A stretch of 64,000 nt of DNA from Chrysogorgia sp. JL179-B06 (taxonomy: Eukaryota > Cnidaria > Anthozoa > Scleralcyonacea > Chrysogorgiidae): the NCBI GenBank assembly GCA_035772405.1, contig JAYKKM010000047.1:6123501-6187500 (forward strand), in the 5' to 3' direction. How positions within the stretch are numbered: position 1 is the stretch's first letter; every line of letters starts with the position of its first letter. Shown piece after piece: positions 54,591 through 64,000 of the stretch. Position numbers and translations under genes: made by a program. Below the pieces are notes generated by a model. It saw only the letters and a program-made list of their open reading frames with translations, made no database searches and was not told the DNA's origin.

Positions 54591-56186
54591 AGGTCTTGGT
54601 GGAATCGGACCACAAACCGTTGGAGTCAATCTTTAAGAGCCTGCTAAGCGCACCGAAAAGGCTACAGTGAATGCTACTCCGACTACAACGGTTCGAGTTT
54701 GAAGTTGTTTATAAGCAAGGAACGCATGGCAGATACACTGAGCAGAGAATATCTACCCTATACGGCGAAGAAGAATCAATGGAAGGCGGAGACATCATGG
54801 TAACCGACTCGAGATCAACGACAGAGAAGGACGTTGAACAGATCAACATGCTACAACATGTTGTAGTAAATGAAGAAATGCAGATGCGCCTACAACGAAG
54901 CACTCAAGAAGACGAAGTCATGCGCGCTCTGGCAGAGGTTATCAAGTTAGGATGGCCTGATAAGAAAGAAGATCTAAAACAAGAACTGCTTGACTACTTT
55001 CCATTTAGAGAAGAACTCTCACTGCAAGATGGTGCGATTCTGAAAGATGAACGAATTGTGATCCCTCGCAACATGAGAAACGAACTGACGGAAACACTGC
55101 ACTCAAGTCATCTTGGAATACAAGGATAGTTACGCAGAGCTAGAGAAGCGTAGTACTGGCCGAGAATGAACAAGGAAATTGAAGAGTATATCTCGAAATG
55201 CAGTGTCTGCAATATGTTTTGCAGCAAGCAGCAGAAGGAGCCCATGATCAGCCACACCATACCCTCAACACCTTTGGAGTCTATACAGTATCTAGTTACT
55301 TGTTCGAGTTCAATGGTAGAGACTATCTAGTGACGACCGACAGTTACTCTAACTTCCCTGAAGTTGATCGTCTACATGAAAAGACAGCCAAGGAAGTGAT
55401 CACTAAACTCAAGAATCAAATGGCGAGGCATGGAATACCTCAGACGTTAATGAGTGACAAGTTCACCCAGATACCCCCCAGTCAAACGGAAAAGCGGAGA
55501 ACTCCGTACGGACAGTTAAACGAATAACGCAGAAGGCATTAGAAGCCGACACAGATCCGTACTTAGCACTACTAGATTTCCGAAATACCCCATCGGAGAT
55601 GCTGGGAAGTTCACCATCACAGCGACTGTTTGGAAGAAGGACCAGAACACGGTTACCAATAACAAGTAATCTTCTCAAGCCAGAAACCGTCACAAATACC
55701 AGTCCGAAGCTGAAACAAAGAAAGGCAAAAGCCTTCTACTACGATAAGGGTGCAAAAGAACTTAAGCCATTACAAGAAGGAGAAACCGTCAGAGTCCAGC
55801 CAAACAAGGGAGAGTCAAAATGGGTCAAGGCTACAGTAAACCGACAAGTGGACGTCAGATCATATGAAGTAACTACAGGCAACGCAAGGGTCTATCGAAG
55901 AAATCGACAACACCTGCGGCGTATCATTGAAGAAGAAACACCGACACCAACATTAACGCCACCGCGCAACAATGAAGACATTGTAAACCCATGAGTAATG
56001 GACAACTACCTTCCCAGAATCACGGAAGATACTCCACAAGTTGTCATACCATGTAATCAGGAAGCAGCCGCTACACAAGATGGTCCTGTTGAGCGACAAT
56101 ATACCCCTGTGAGACGACAAACCAGACGTGGTCGGGAAATCAAGACCCCAACGTATCTGAAAGATTATGTGACCGCAGACCAATAA
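54590..56186 (+). pseudogene. Gypsy-2 RNase H end and integrase
   Basis: It starts with ESDHKPLESIF of RNase H, then RMLLRLQ-type sequence with a TGA at about 54,668. The integrase N-terminal region follows (RNMRNELTETLHSSHLGIQG), with stops at about 55,127 and 55,153, then ISKCSVCNM. In another frame come FEFNGRDYLVTTDSYSNFPE and KNQMARHGIPQTLMSDK, then a small deletion before the last catalytic Glu region. The tail YEVTTGNARVYRRNRQHLRR at about 55,865 matches the GPF-like end of gypsy-1. Dead copy. Confidence 0.75.
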
Positions 56187-56300
56187 CTGACTATATAGAC
56201 AGTCAGGACAAAATCAACAAAACAAACAATAGTTACCCTTATATTCATATTATAGTTACATGACTGATTTCTTCAGTCTATTATGTTTTAGAAAGGGAGA

Positions 56301-56462
56301 TGTGACCATGAACGCATGATCATGCAACTACCTCTACCCCCTAGGGGGATTGGCAAACTATTAAGCCCCGGATGTTGGTTCGTAAATAGACATGTTACTT
56401 TATGTTCTGAATAAAGATCAAGAGAAAACACTTGTCTGTATATGTTGAGTGAGAACGAAACA
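56301..56462 (+). repeat. Gypsy-2 3' LTR
   Basis: Preceded by AGAAAGGGAGA, a polypurine tract. TGTGACCATGAACG start, GAACGAAACA end. Confidence 0.8.
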
Positions 56463-57140
56463 ATTACTACAATAACACAACAAACATATGTGCCATAATC
56501 ACTATACCTGCAATTGCTCTTCATGGTCAACAACTATTTGTTGGGAATTGTCTTCACTGACCAGTCTACCTCGTCCCCTCTCCTAGCCCTGGACCTATTT
56601 CCTTGCTGAGCCCTTCCTCGTCCTTGATGATCTGCAGGGCTACTTCTTCCTCGAGTTTGCCCACGACCACGTCGCCCTGCTCGTCTTCCACCCCTACTAC
56701 GTCCTCGAGTACTTTGTCGTTGTGTCCTTTCATCATGATCCGAAGGGTCCTTAAAATATATTTAAATGACAGCATGTCAACATTAATATATCTTTTGGCA
56801 TCTTTCATTTTACATTGTAGACTGTTACTCTACTTCAACATAACAAGTCGCAAATAACACTTACCGTTGCTATCTCTTGATCATATTCTTCACTTTCATT
56901 TGAATTGTCACCGAGAACACGTTCTTTATTCATACAAATCGTAAGGTCAGGATGACAACCTGCCATGCATTCCGCCCCCTTTCCCGTAGACAAATTCCAC
57001 TACATGAACAAACAGTTATATTGTCGATGTTCGGAAAATTGACTTGTGATACTTCATATAAAATTTAATATAACTTATCGTAAACAGAAAACGTAAACAA
57101 AACCCCGCACATGCGCAAAACGGAGTGTAGCGCACCTTTA

Positions 57141-57835
57141 GCATTCATTGTATTCAATTCATCAAATAATATATTGTCATTGTTTCCATGGCAAGATAAT
57201 GGACAAGAATACAATATTTTCTATTGCTCTGTCTCATATTGCTTTCCAATCATACCAGAAGAATAATAGAATTCCAGCTGTATATACTGTAGCTGAAGCA
57301 GTAAATGTGGCAAGCAATTTTATTTTCTTCCTTTTTATCATTATGGGCTTTGTGTAGTGTCTTTGGTAAGCCTATAGAGTTGTACTGTATAATATCCCAC
57401 TGAAAAAGACACTGCTGGTAATGTTTACAAACTGTTATTAAACTGCAAAGTGAGCCCACGCCTTCTAGATTGGGTCATTCCAGAAAATATCCATACTCCC
57501 CCAAGGAGGAAATGGCAAATAGGCCCCCCTCCTCTTCGGACATCCCAAAATAATTTCAGTTAATCTGAAGTTAATTTTACACCCTCCCCCTTCGGACGGC
57601 ACATATTTACTCCGTAGGGGAGATGTGGATCTTTCCTGGGACAACCCATTTATTAGAGCCTTAAATTGTAATGCACATTTTCCTTTGTGCTTCAGTGCCC
57701 TTGGACTATATCTCAACCTCAAAACTCCAACCAAAGAAAGATCACTTTGTTCCTCTTATGCCAGTAAATCTTAAAGATGTAAAGTTTTCCCTTCCTTCAT
57801 GTGAAGTCTTATGAATTAATAATAGCCAAAAATTC
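57141..57835. other. No gene recognised
   Basis: Only short unrelated ORFs; a CT-rich patch near 57,515-57,600 has no assignable function. Confidence 0.35.
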
Positions 57836-57839
57836 CTCA

Positions 57840-58300
57840 TGTACAACTTCTGCTATACAGCCCCCACGTATCAAAGACTACCAGCCATACAAACAAACAA
57901 GAGAAAGCAGCTCACAATCGCTCATTTTGCTGATAAGGTACCTAAGCCATTAGACAAATCCAACCATTCTTCTCAATTAGTACCACAATTGATGATAATA
58001 TGCTACCTAAATCATCTGAAGCTCTTCCAAACCAGCCATCATCTTCAGCGTGCAATCATGAAAATAATCTACTGCCAGATCTGCAAAGCAATGTCAAAGA
58101 TGACATTGGCCACTTTTGTTTACATGTTAAAAGTTTTAGTGATGAGGAAAAGTATAAGTTGTTAACCAATACATGTATTTCTCAGCTACATCTTGATTTT
58201 GTCTACCCTGCAAATGGCTCTGGTAGAAAGTTTCAATACAGGTGGTTCTCAGAATTCCCTTGGCTTGCCCTCAGCGTACAATTGGTCCAAAACGTGTACT
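57840..58300 (+). pseudogene. hAT/ZMYM-like N-terminal (TTF-type) remnant
   Basis: Two plus-strand frames overlap. One reads TNKRKQLTIAHFADKVPKPL. The other reads NVKDDIGHFCLHVKSFSDEE and GRKFQYRWFSEFPWLALS. The RKFQ-RWF-FPWL block is the start of the TTF-type zinc finger that precedes hAT transposases and ZMYM1-like proteins. The Cys residues that should follow are missing because the sequence changes into the next element at 58,303. Confidence 0.5.
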
Positions 58301-59116
58301 GACAGTACTGTTTATCATGATTTACACACATGGTTTGATTAATTGTGATATACATGTACGTGAGATAAATGGATAACGTGAAATTTTCCGTAAATTATGA
58401 TATTTGGTTGTTTGTTTTTGCGTAAAATTTGAACGTAAAATTCTCTCAGAATGCGGGAAATCGCGTTTCTGAGGTGCAAGACTTAGACCGTTTGACACAT
58501 GTTTTAATAATCGTTCGCATTGCGCATTCTGTGGTAAAAAAAGTTCTGTTGCGGTTCGAAGAAATGGGAAAGTTGTCAAAATATGCTAAGTTTCGGCAGC
58601 GATGTAGAATATTACTTATTTAAGAAGTATAATATCGTTTGGGAGAACTTGTGGCAACTTAAAATAAATACTTGTGCATTTCACGTTACCCGCCTGGTTC
58701 ATCACTCAATCGCTATTCAATCTAATAAAAAACAGTCCGATGAGCGCGAGCAACAAGTTTATACCGTAGACTTGCAATCTGCAGTTTAGCGGAAAAACTG
58801 CCTTTCAATATTATACTGCCCAATCTTTGACGCTTGATGATTTTGTCGTCTTATGACATGTTGGCATATTGAATCAATATGATTTGTCGATTTATCATAG
58901 TAAATATGATCATGGCCCACAGGCAGTGAAAGGTAGCGAGACATATATACTCCAATTTATATACTCCAAATATATACCACAGATACATACTCCAATTTAA
59001 ATGCTCTTGTTATATGACATTCTAAAATTCATTAATAATTCATGAGTAATTAAACCAATAGCATGTAAGCATTCGGTCACATGATGCTGTTTGGACGCCA
59101 GACAAAAGATTTCAGC

Positions 59117-59184
59117 TGCATACGTAATTAAGATATTTGATCCAAACACTAGTGTTTGGATCAAATATCTTAATTACGTATGCA
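59117..59184. repeat. Perfect 68-bp palindrome without spacer
   Basis: TGCATACGTAATTAAGATAT through CCAAACACT is followed at once by its exact inverse, centred on ACTAGT between 59,150 and 59,151. All 34 base pairs match. Confidence 0.95.
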
Positions 59185-59503
59185 AAATCAAGTCAGCAAA
59201 CAAATTCACATACAAAATTCCTTTATTTACTCTTTGTCGTCTACCACAAATCTAATGTTACAGCCAGTAAACACACACTTGTCCAGTTTAATACTCGCAG
59301 AAACAAAACCCTCTACCATGCATCACAATCATCTCAACTCCACTATTTAATTTATCATTATCTATTCATCGTGGAAAACCCACTTCAGTTATGCATTGTG
59401 TAATATCTCAATAGAATTCCTAATTACGATATCCTTCGTTAAAAATTCTATTCAAATCAGCAAACGAAAACATTCTCTTACCTCTCCATTCATTTCAGAA
59501 GCT

Positions 59504-59652
59504 ATATAAACAACTCGAGCTCGTGTCCCACCGGGATATCCAAACACTCGAAAACAATGGACAAAAACACTCGCGCTGCGCGCTCGTGTTTTCACCATTA
59601 TTTTCTCGTGTTTGGATATCCCGGTGAAACACTCGCTCTCGTTGTTCATATA
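59504..59652. mobile_element. 149-bp foldback element
   Basis: The arms TATATAAACAACTCGAGCTC and its near-inverse continue through CACCGGGATATCCAAACACT. The centre is ACTCGCGCTGCGCGCTCGTG. The arms are about 70 nt with few mismatches. Confidence 0.8.
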
Positions 59653-59660
59653 TTACTTCT

Positions 59661-60115
59661 AACTCGCACAATTAATTCAACAAACAAGTAATTTACGCCG
59701 GATATACGCGCGCCGATGTATTATCACAGATATGAATTATATCTTTGAATCTTTGAATGCTGATAATTCTGACACTATTGGGAACTAATTCCATCAACAG
59801 CACGACAAGAAACGCTTTGTATCTGTCATGCAATATTTTAAATCATACTGAAAAGATAAAAGCTCTTGTTGTGACTGTGTTTCTGGAGCATTCTAACTCG
59901 CACCTTTAATTTAATAAAGAAGTAATTTACACCGGATATACGCGCGCCAATGTATGGTCACAGATATGAATTATATCTTCGAATGCTGATTATTCTGACA
60001 CAATTGTGAAGTACGCAAAGGGAACTAATGCCATCAACAAAATGACAAGACATGCTTTGTGTCTGTTGTGCAATATTTTAAATCATACTGAAAGATAAAA
60101 TATCTCGCGTTCGAA
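59661..60115. repeat. Tandem duplication, about 233-bp unit
   Basis: AACTCGCACAATTAATTCAA / AACTCGCACCTTTAATTTAA start the two units, each with GGATATACGCGCGCC and AATATTTTAAATCATACTGA. Copy 2 has one unit (42,450-42,680, inverted). Confidence 0.75.
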
Positions 60116-60880
60116 GTAAAGATGTTCTTCAACAGTTTAAAACATATTTTGGTCTTACTTTGACGATGGGCACCGCTCGAAAGTCAGCCTATATCGTTGC
60201 TAAAAATCTTAACAGTTCACCCCCTTTTCACTTTGCAATACAGTATATCCCAAACACTGTCTACGCAGCACTCTACTTTTTTACTATTCTCGGATATTCT
60301 ATCGCTGCGATATGCCTAACCTTAAGAAGTTTCATCAAGGTCTCCATCACGAAATGGTTTGCTTCCTTTTTACCGTCGATCAGTAACCATGACCTTACTT
60401 ATTTCATATAAGACCCGTTTTTCCAGTCGTATTACTTTAAATTTTAAAGGTCATACTCTGATGAACGCCTCCGCTCGAAACGTTAGTATTTCGTTACTAA
60501 AAATCTTGGCAGTTTACCACCTTTGCAATTTGTCATTTACAGTCGTTCTTAATAACGACGCACAGCCATACATGTGGTTGAAGTAAGAATCAATATCATA
60601 CAATAATGAATGTAGTTTGACCAACTCAGACAAAACACTCTTAAAATAATGTCTAAATCACCGTTTGCCGACATAATAGCGTCCAGAATACCCATTGAGT
60701 TGAATACAAATTATTCATTTCATTTGCTTTCGCGTTCTTACGATCGGGCGAGATCGGAATCCGAAGTGTACGGTCGCCAATACTCTTGCGGTTGCGGTCA
60801 AATGTTTCGACCGCAACCTCACCGCAACCGAACCGCAACCGAACAGCAACCGCAGTGTTAGGTTACTTCTAGGCAGTACT

Positions 60881-61609
60881 CATGTAGCTAACAAATACCT
60901 ATTATAATATTCATATATTAAATAATTATTACGCTTGTATCTAGATAAGTCGATCGACCTAAAATCGGTGATCGTTCTTCTTACAGCTTCGCTGATCGTT
61001 TCTTCGTTATAGGATTCGCTTACTTTAAGAACTAAAGGTAAATAGGCTATAATTCGGTCAAAGTTATTGACATTCATCTCTTGCTAATTCGCATTCAGAT
61101 TATTCGGCAGATTTGATATTTTAAACTATCGTACAATTTCCGCTGCTTCGTAACATGGTTTGGCTTCATATCGTTAAGGCTATCGTATAAACCTCTGTTG
61201 GTCGAGACATGCGCTATAGTATGAAAGTATTTTTTCAGCATCTCTTTAGTTCATTCCAGATTATAATATTTAGCCAAGATTGATTATGCGCCGTACGTGT
61301 ATGCCTCCCTCTCCCACAATGCGTCTGACACCTGGCCATCAAGTGAATAAGGGTCGCCACCTACCTATACGTACTATCAAGTTTTGTGATTGGTTGATTA
61401 AAACAAAACAATAGAATCAATCACAAATAAACCAATATCCTAACCCTAACCACTTTTGTTCCACATAGCCAATCAGAGATCTAAAGAGCGACCTTTTGAT
61501 GACGTAATTCCATCATCGGAAGGAGTCGGCGGCTAATCGGACGTGACATCATACCAAAATGACGTAATGGAGACGGAAAGGACTCAGCATAGCCTGCGTA
61601 GCGGCCCTC
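60881..61609. other. No gene recognised
   Basis: A 65-codon minus-strand ORF at 60,880-61,077 has no known similarity. Otherwise no features are seen. Confidence 0.35.
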
Positions 61610-61683
61610 CGATTGGGGGCCGGGGAGGGGATTGGGGAGGGGATTGCGGGGGGGGGGATTGCGGGGGGGAGGAGGAAGGAGGG
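61610..61683. other. G-rich tract with G-quadruplex potential
   Basis: At least six runs of four or more G on the plus strand (GGGGGCCGGGGAGGGGATTG, and a run of eleven or more G). It lies about 60 bp upstream of the RecQ-like ORF, on its coding strand. Confidence 0.7.
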
Positions 61684-61740
61684 CCTGCCGCAAACCCCCA
61701 CTGATTTGCCTATTCTACGGGTAAAATTTGGTCGTAGAAT

Positions 61741-62211
61741 ATGATTGGTCAACCACCACGTGATCGAACTGCGGGAAAAGCCGCAATATGGCGTCGCTGT
61801 TTGTATTCTGTTATGTTAAAGCTGGAGCAGAATGGATTCAAATTTAGATTGAAAGAAGAACAGAATAAAGCAATCAAAAGTCTTTATTTTGGTCAAGATG
61901 TCGTTGGAGTTCTTCCTACGGGCTTCGGGAAAAGCCTGATCTTCCAACTATTAGTTCTTGTGGCGACCGAGAAGCTTCGTGTTCAAGGATTTGAAAATTG
62001 TAATGCTACTGTCCTGCTAATATGCCCGCTTCGTAGTCTAATCGAAGATCAGCTTGCCGAAGTACAGGATCTAGGTATTACAGCGTCTTCTCTTCCAGAA
62101 GCTAGCGCAGAGGACATAAAGAAAGGGAAGTTCCATATAATCTATTCTTCTCCAGAATATGCACTAGAGCAGAAATTATTCTTGTCCTGCATCAAAGATG
62201 GACAAATCTGA
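61741..62211 (+). pseudogene. RecQ-like DNA helicase, N-terminal fragment
   Basis: The frame is open from ATG 61,741; an inner ATG at 61,816 (MLKLEQNGFKFRLKEEQNKA) is the more likely start. It shows the Q-motif-like F-L-EEQ-AI segment, motif I VGVLPTGFGKSLIFQLL, motif Ia VLLICPLRSLIEDQLAEVQ and motif Ib-like FHIIYSSPEYAL. The protein stops 10 codons later, before motif II (DEAH), so no ATP hydrolysis is possible. Sequence after 62,211 is unrelated. Family RecQ is well supported; the fragment is either a deletion derivative or an exon whose donor was lost. Confidence 0.8.
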
Positions 62212-62259
62212 AAATCACTCGGAAAAACATTGGGGGGATGGCCACCCCCCTTTCCGGCG

Positions 62260-63592
62260 CTACTGGCTATGTGGTATTCAATGTACAAACCTAACTCTGG
62301 CTGAGTGAACAACATAGGATTTATCACAGTCATCTGCTCTACACCTGAAGGGTGGTTTACTCTTCTGTTCAAGGTCAGCTGTTTTGTTAACAATGTCCAG
62401 AACTTCTTCTGACTGGAACACATATTCCTTCACAAAGTGCTTGCATATTTCAAGTAACCACTTTCCTTGAAGATTTTTTGGTACTGAGTCATTGGGAAGG
62501 TCAATCTATAGGTAATTGATAAATGATGATTAATGTATGAGTATATAAACCATACATGCATTCTTCATTATACATGTATTATTGGTTCATTTCCATTTTC
62601 GCCATAAATGCAGCACATATATGACCTTCAACTTCTCTGGCATGGAAATCACTATACTCATTATAATGGTTATGTACCCCTTTGGCTGCATTTTTCTTGC
62701 CAGTCCGATACATACTTGCCATTGATGTACCAATTTCCCCAACAGAATTATGGTTGACAAACAACTTGTTTTCTGCCTGAATGTAAATGAAACAAGAAAG
62801 AGAGAGTACTGGTATATAATGCAATTATTTATAAACTACTGTATATATTGCATAATAATTATGAAAACATAAGTATATTTAGCATGGAAGTTTTGGAGAA
62901 CGAAAAATCATAGTGGGAACACAAGCCTGCAGGGTGAGTGTTTCTATCCGATTTAGAGTTAACTAGCCAACACAAATTTTCATATGGGAACATGGAAAAA
63001 GGTTTTTCAGTAATTAACTATCAGGGTGGTATAATCAATGGTGTATTGGATGACGTGTAATGGTGTAATCTTTACATGTATGTTTTCCACATGCATTTTC
63101 AAAATGTTATTTTGTAAAATAATATAATATTACTGGAAAATCCTGTGGAACTTCCATGGTGGGAGGGTGCCTGGGAAACAGCATAACAGTACACAAACAC
63201 ACACACAAAATTAATATAATATTAATATTATTATTAATAGTATTATCATTTATTATAAAATTGTACTTTTTCACAATGAATTAATAGTAATTATTGTCTA
63301 AAAAGTAATGATTGTAATATATACATATACCTTGTACAAGGTGAATTTGGCATGCCAATCAGCAAATTCAGGATCAAGTCCTTCTAGCCTCTCCACACTT
63401 GATTCTCCATCTTGAAATGTCCATTTTACATTTCTTGACCTTTCCTCCAAAAGCTGATCTCCATGGAATGGAATGGTGGCAACAACAGTGCCTCCATCTG
63501 GTGACAATGGGACATATTTTGATTGGTTTTTCTGCATTAACTGGGCCATCTCTCCAGCAATATTGGGATTGAAGAACTCCACACTCAGGCAA
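62260..63592 (-). pseudogene. DUF6589-like transposon gene exons
   Basis: Minus-strand exons: 63,592-63,331 (VEFFNPNIAGEMAQLMQKNQ, then TIPFHGDQLLEERSRNVKW and LDPEFADWHAKFTLYK, donor GTATATG), 62,785-62,579 (VNHNSVGEIGTSMASMYRTG, ending in TAA) and 62,520-62,270 (GKWLLEICKHFVKEYVF, then RCRADDCDKSYVVHSARVR). HGDQL...ER and ADWHAK are the core words I associate with DUF6589, a domain of repeat genes in invertebrates. Its biochemical role is unknown. The gene continues beyond the window on the 5' side and is cut at about 62,260, close to where the RecQ fragment ends. Confidence 0.55.
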
Positions 63593-63865
63593 TACTATAT
63601 TTATATGCAGATGTTAGATAAAAAATTCAATAAATGGATTATTAAAATAAAGTAATAAAGGTTTTAATTATTCAAATAGGGAAGGGAAAGGCCTAGTAAG
63701 TGGTTCAAAATAAACAACCATAAATTTAGTACTGCAGGTTTAAAGTCACATGTATTTTCTATTATTAATATATATATATATATATAGCCGTACATAGTGG
63801 GTCCCAAGTCCACAGTTACCATAAAGCCATATGGTGATAGCCGGTAGGGCACATTGTATACTTTC

Positions 63866-63975
<110 letters not shown>

Positions 63976-64000
63976 TATAATTGGTTAAAGTTATATGCAC

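Larger units (their letters stand above)
53733..56462 (+). mobile_element. Second Ty3/gypsy element, internally deleted
   Basis: LTRs at 53,733-53,919 and 56,301-56,462 share GGGGATTGGCAAACTATTAA through AGTGAGAACGAAACA. The next bases TGGTGTCAGAAGTGGG form a primer-binding site. The 5' flank ATTCA and 3' flank ATTAC are only partly alike. Gag is open, but protease, RT and most of RNase H are missing: gag passes directly into the RNase H end at about 54,590. Integrase is present with stops. Total 2.73 kb. Confidence 0.85.
51352..56996 (-). pseudogene. P2X7 C-terminal-domain (zinc-binding) transposon gene, interrupted
   Basis: The 5' exons lie at 56,996-56,866 (ECMAGCHPDLTICMNKERVL, donor GTAAGTG) and 56,754-56,510 (RGRSRGGRRAGRRGRGQTRG, an Arg/Gly-rich stretch in phase, then a stop or frameshift). 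Further exons lie at about 51,890-51,355: NLNLDVLQRLDLELLHRQP in one frame, then PDWCMCGLC, a [43 protein letters not shown] and [19 protein letters not shown]. Cys spacing plus [19 protein letters not shown] identify the P2X7 receptor intracellular C-terminal domain family, which is widely found fused to transposon genes in cnidarians. The gypsy and LINE split the gene between 53 and 56 kb. Confidence 0.65.
48984..57140. mobile_element. Second large two-gene DNA transposon (P2X7-C type), with nested insertions
   Basis: Left end TAAAGGTGCGGTACACTCCG and inverted right end TAAAGGTGCGCTACACTCCG continue TTTAGTGCATGTGCGG / TTTTGCGCATGTGCGG, about 36 bp. A plus-strand spliced gene starts near the left end and a minus-strand gene near the right end; they converge at about 51 kb, the same layout as the 8.4-kb transposon. 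A LINE (52.4-53.7 kb) and a gypsy (53,733-56,462) are inserted. No clean target duplication could be read. Confidence 0.7.
58303..60880. mobile_element. CAGTACTG-terminus DNA transposon, copy 3 (rearranged)
   Basis: The right end at 60,780-60,880 (CCGCAACCGAACCGCAACC, GTTAGGTTACTTCTAGG, CAGTACT) matches copy 2 inverted. 58,540-58,620 (TTGCGGTTCGAAGAAATGGG) and 60,600-60,780 also match copy 2 inverted. The left end CAGTACTG at 58,303 is not followed by the expected inverted repeat, so it may be chance or a truncated end. Internal extras are a 68-bp perfect palindrome, a 149-bp foldback and a 233-bp tandem duplication. It has no transposase. Confidence 0.6.

Noticed and set aside
58303..58310. 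CAGTACTG as the true left end of transposon copy 3
   Set aside because: The eight bases match, but the following sequence does not continue into the inverted repeat, so it is treated as uncertain.

Overview
The window looks like repeat-rich nuclear DNA of an invertebrate animal, most likely an anthozoan cnidarian such as a coral or sea anemone. That assignment is inference. It rests on AT-rich DNA with split genes and GT/AG exon borders, many (TA)n tracts, and a mix of Ngaro/DIRS, Ty3/gypsy, BEL/Pao, Penelope, CR1/L2-like, EnSpm/CACTA, Crypton-like, HIRAN, P2X7-C and DUF6589-type repeat genes that I associate with cnidarian genomes. No ordinary conserved single-copy gene was recognised. Almost everything supportable is a mobile element, a viral remnant or a repeat.

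Layout. 1-2054: right part of a DNA transposon with CAGTACTG termini (copy 1). 2046-6035: a compact block of same-strand, intron-less genes that looks like the morphogenesis module of a small double-jelly-roll dsDNA virus or Polinton-like virus: a membrane-anchored protein, a major-capsid-like protein, an A32-type packaging ATPase, an acidic helical protein and a small coiled-coil protein. Its first gene is cut by the transposon end. 6.7-7.8 kb: BEL/Pao and LINE scraps. 11.06-18.25 kb: an Ngaro-like tyrosine-recombinase retrotransposon on the minus strand with perfect split direct repeats, broken gag and RT, an intact recombinase and a roughly 1.1 kb minisatellite in a presumed intron. 18.3-25.6 kb: palindromes, a 480-bp MITE, LINE, Crypton and minisatellite remnants.

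25.6-40.3 kb is a Russian doll. A CACTA-like transposase pseudogene is split by a Ty3/gypsy element (123/130-bp LTRs, 5-bp target duplication CTTGT). That element is itself split by an 8.4-kb DNA transposon with a 9-bp duplication, which carries a HIRAN gene and a divergent large multi-exon gene. The latter hosts, in an intron, a mini-element with an intact 89-codon ORF. 40.3-46 kb: (TA)n, a tRNA-like SINE, a full 1.8-kb copy of the CAGTACTG element (copy 2) and two Penelope remnants facing each other. 48.98-57.14 kb: a second large two-gene DNA transposon (P2X7-C-type zinc domain) interrupted by a LINE and by an internally deleted gypsy. 58.3-60.9 kb: copy 3 of the CAGTACTG element, with a perfect 68-bp palindrome. 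61.6-63.6 kb: a truncated RecQ-like helicase next to DUF6589-like exons.

The most noteworthy items are the virus-like module at 2-6 kb with a repeated TATAGTAT start-site motif, the two 8-kb two-gene transposons, the Ngaro element whose terminal repeats are identical although its genes are broken, and a recurring class of 100-150-bp foldback palindromes. Long stretches (about 8-11, 19.6-21, 21.9-22.9, 24.5-25.5, 46.1-48.9 and 57.1-57.8 kb) hold nothing I can assign. Exon limits in the split genes are read by eye and are approximate.
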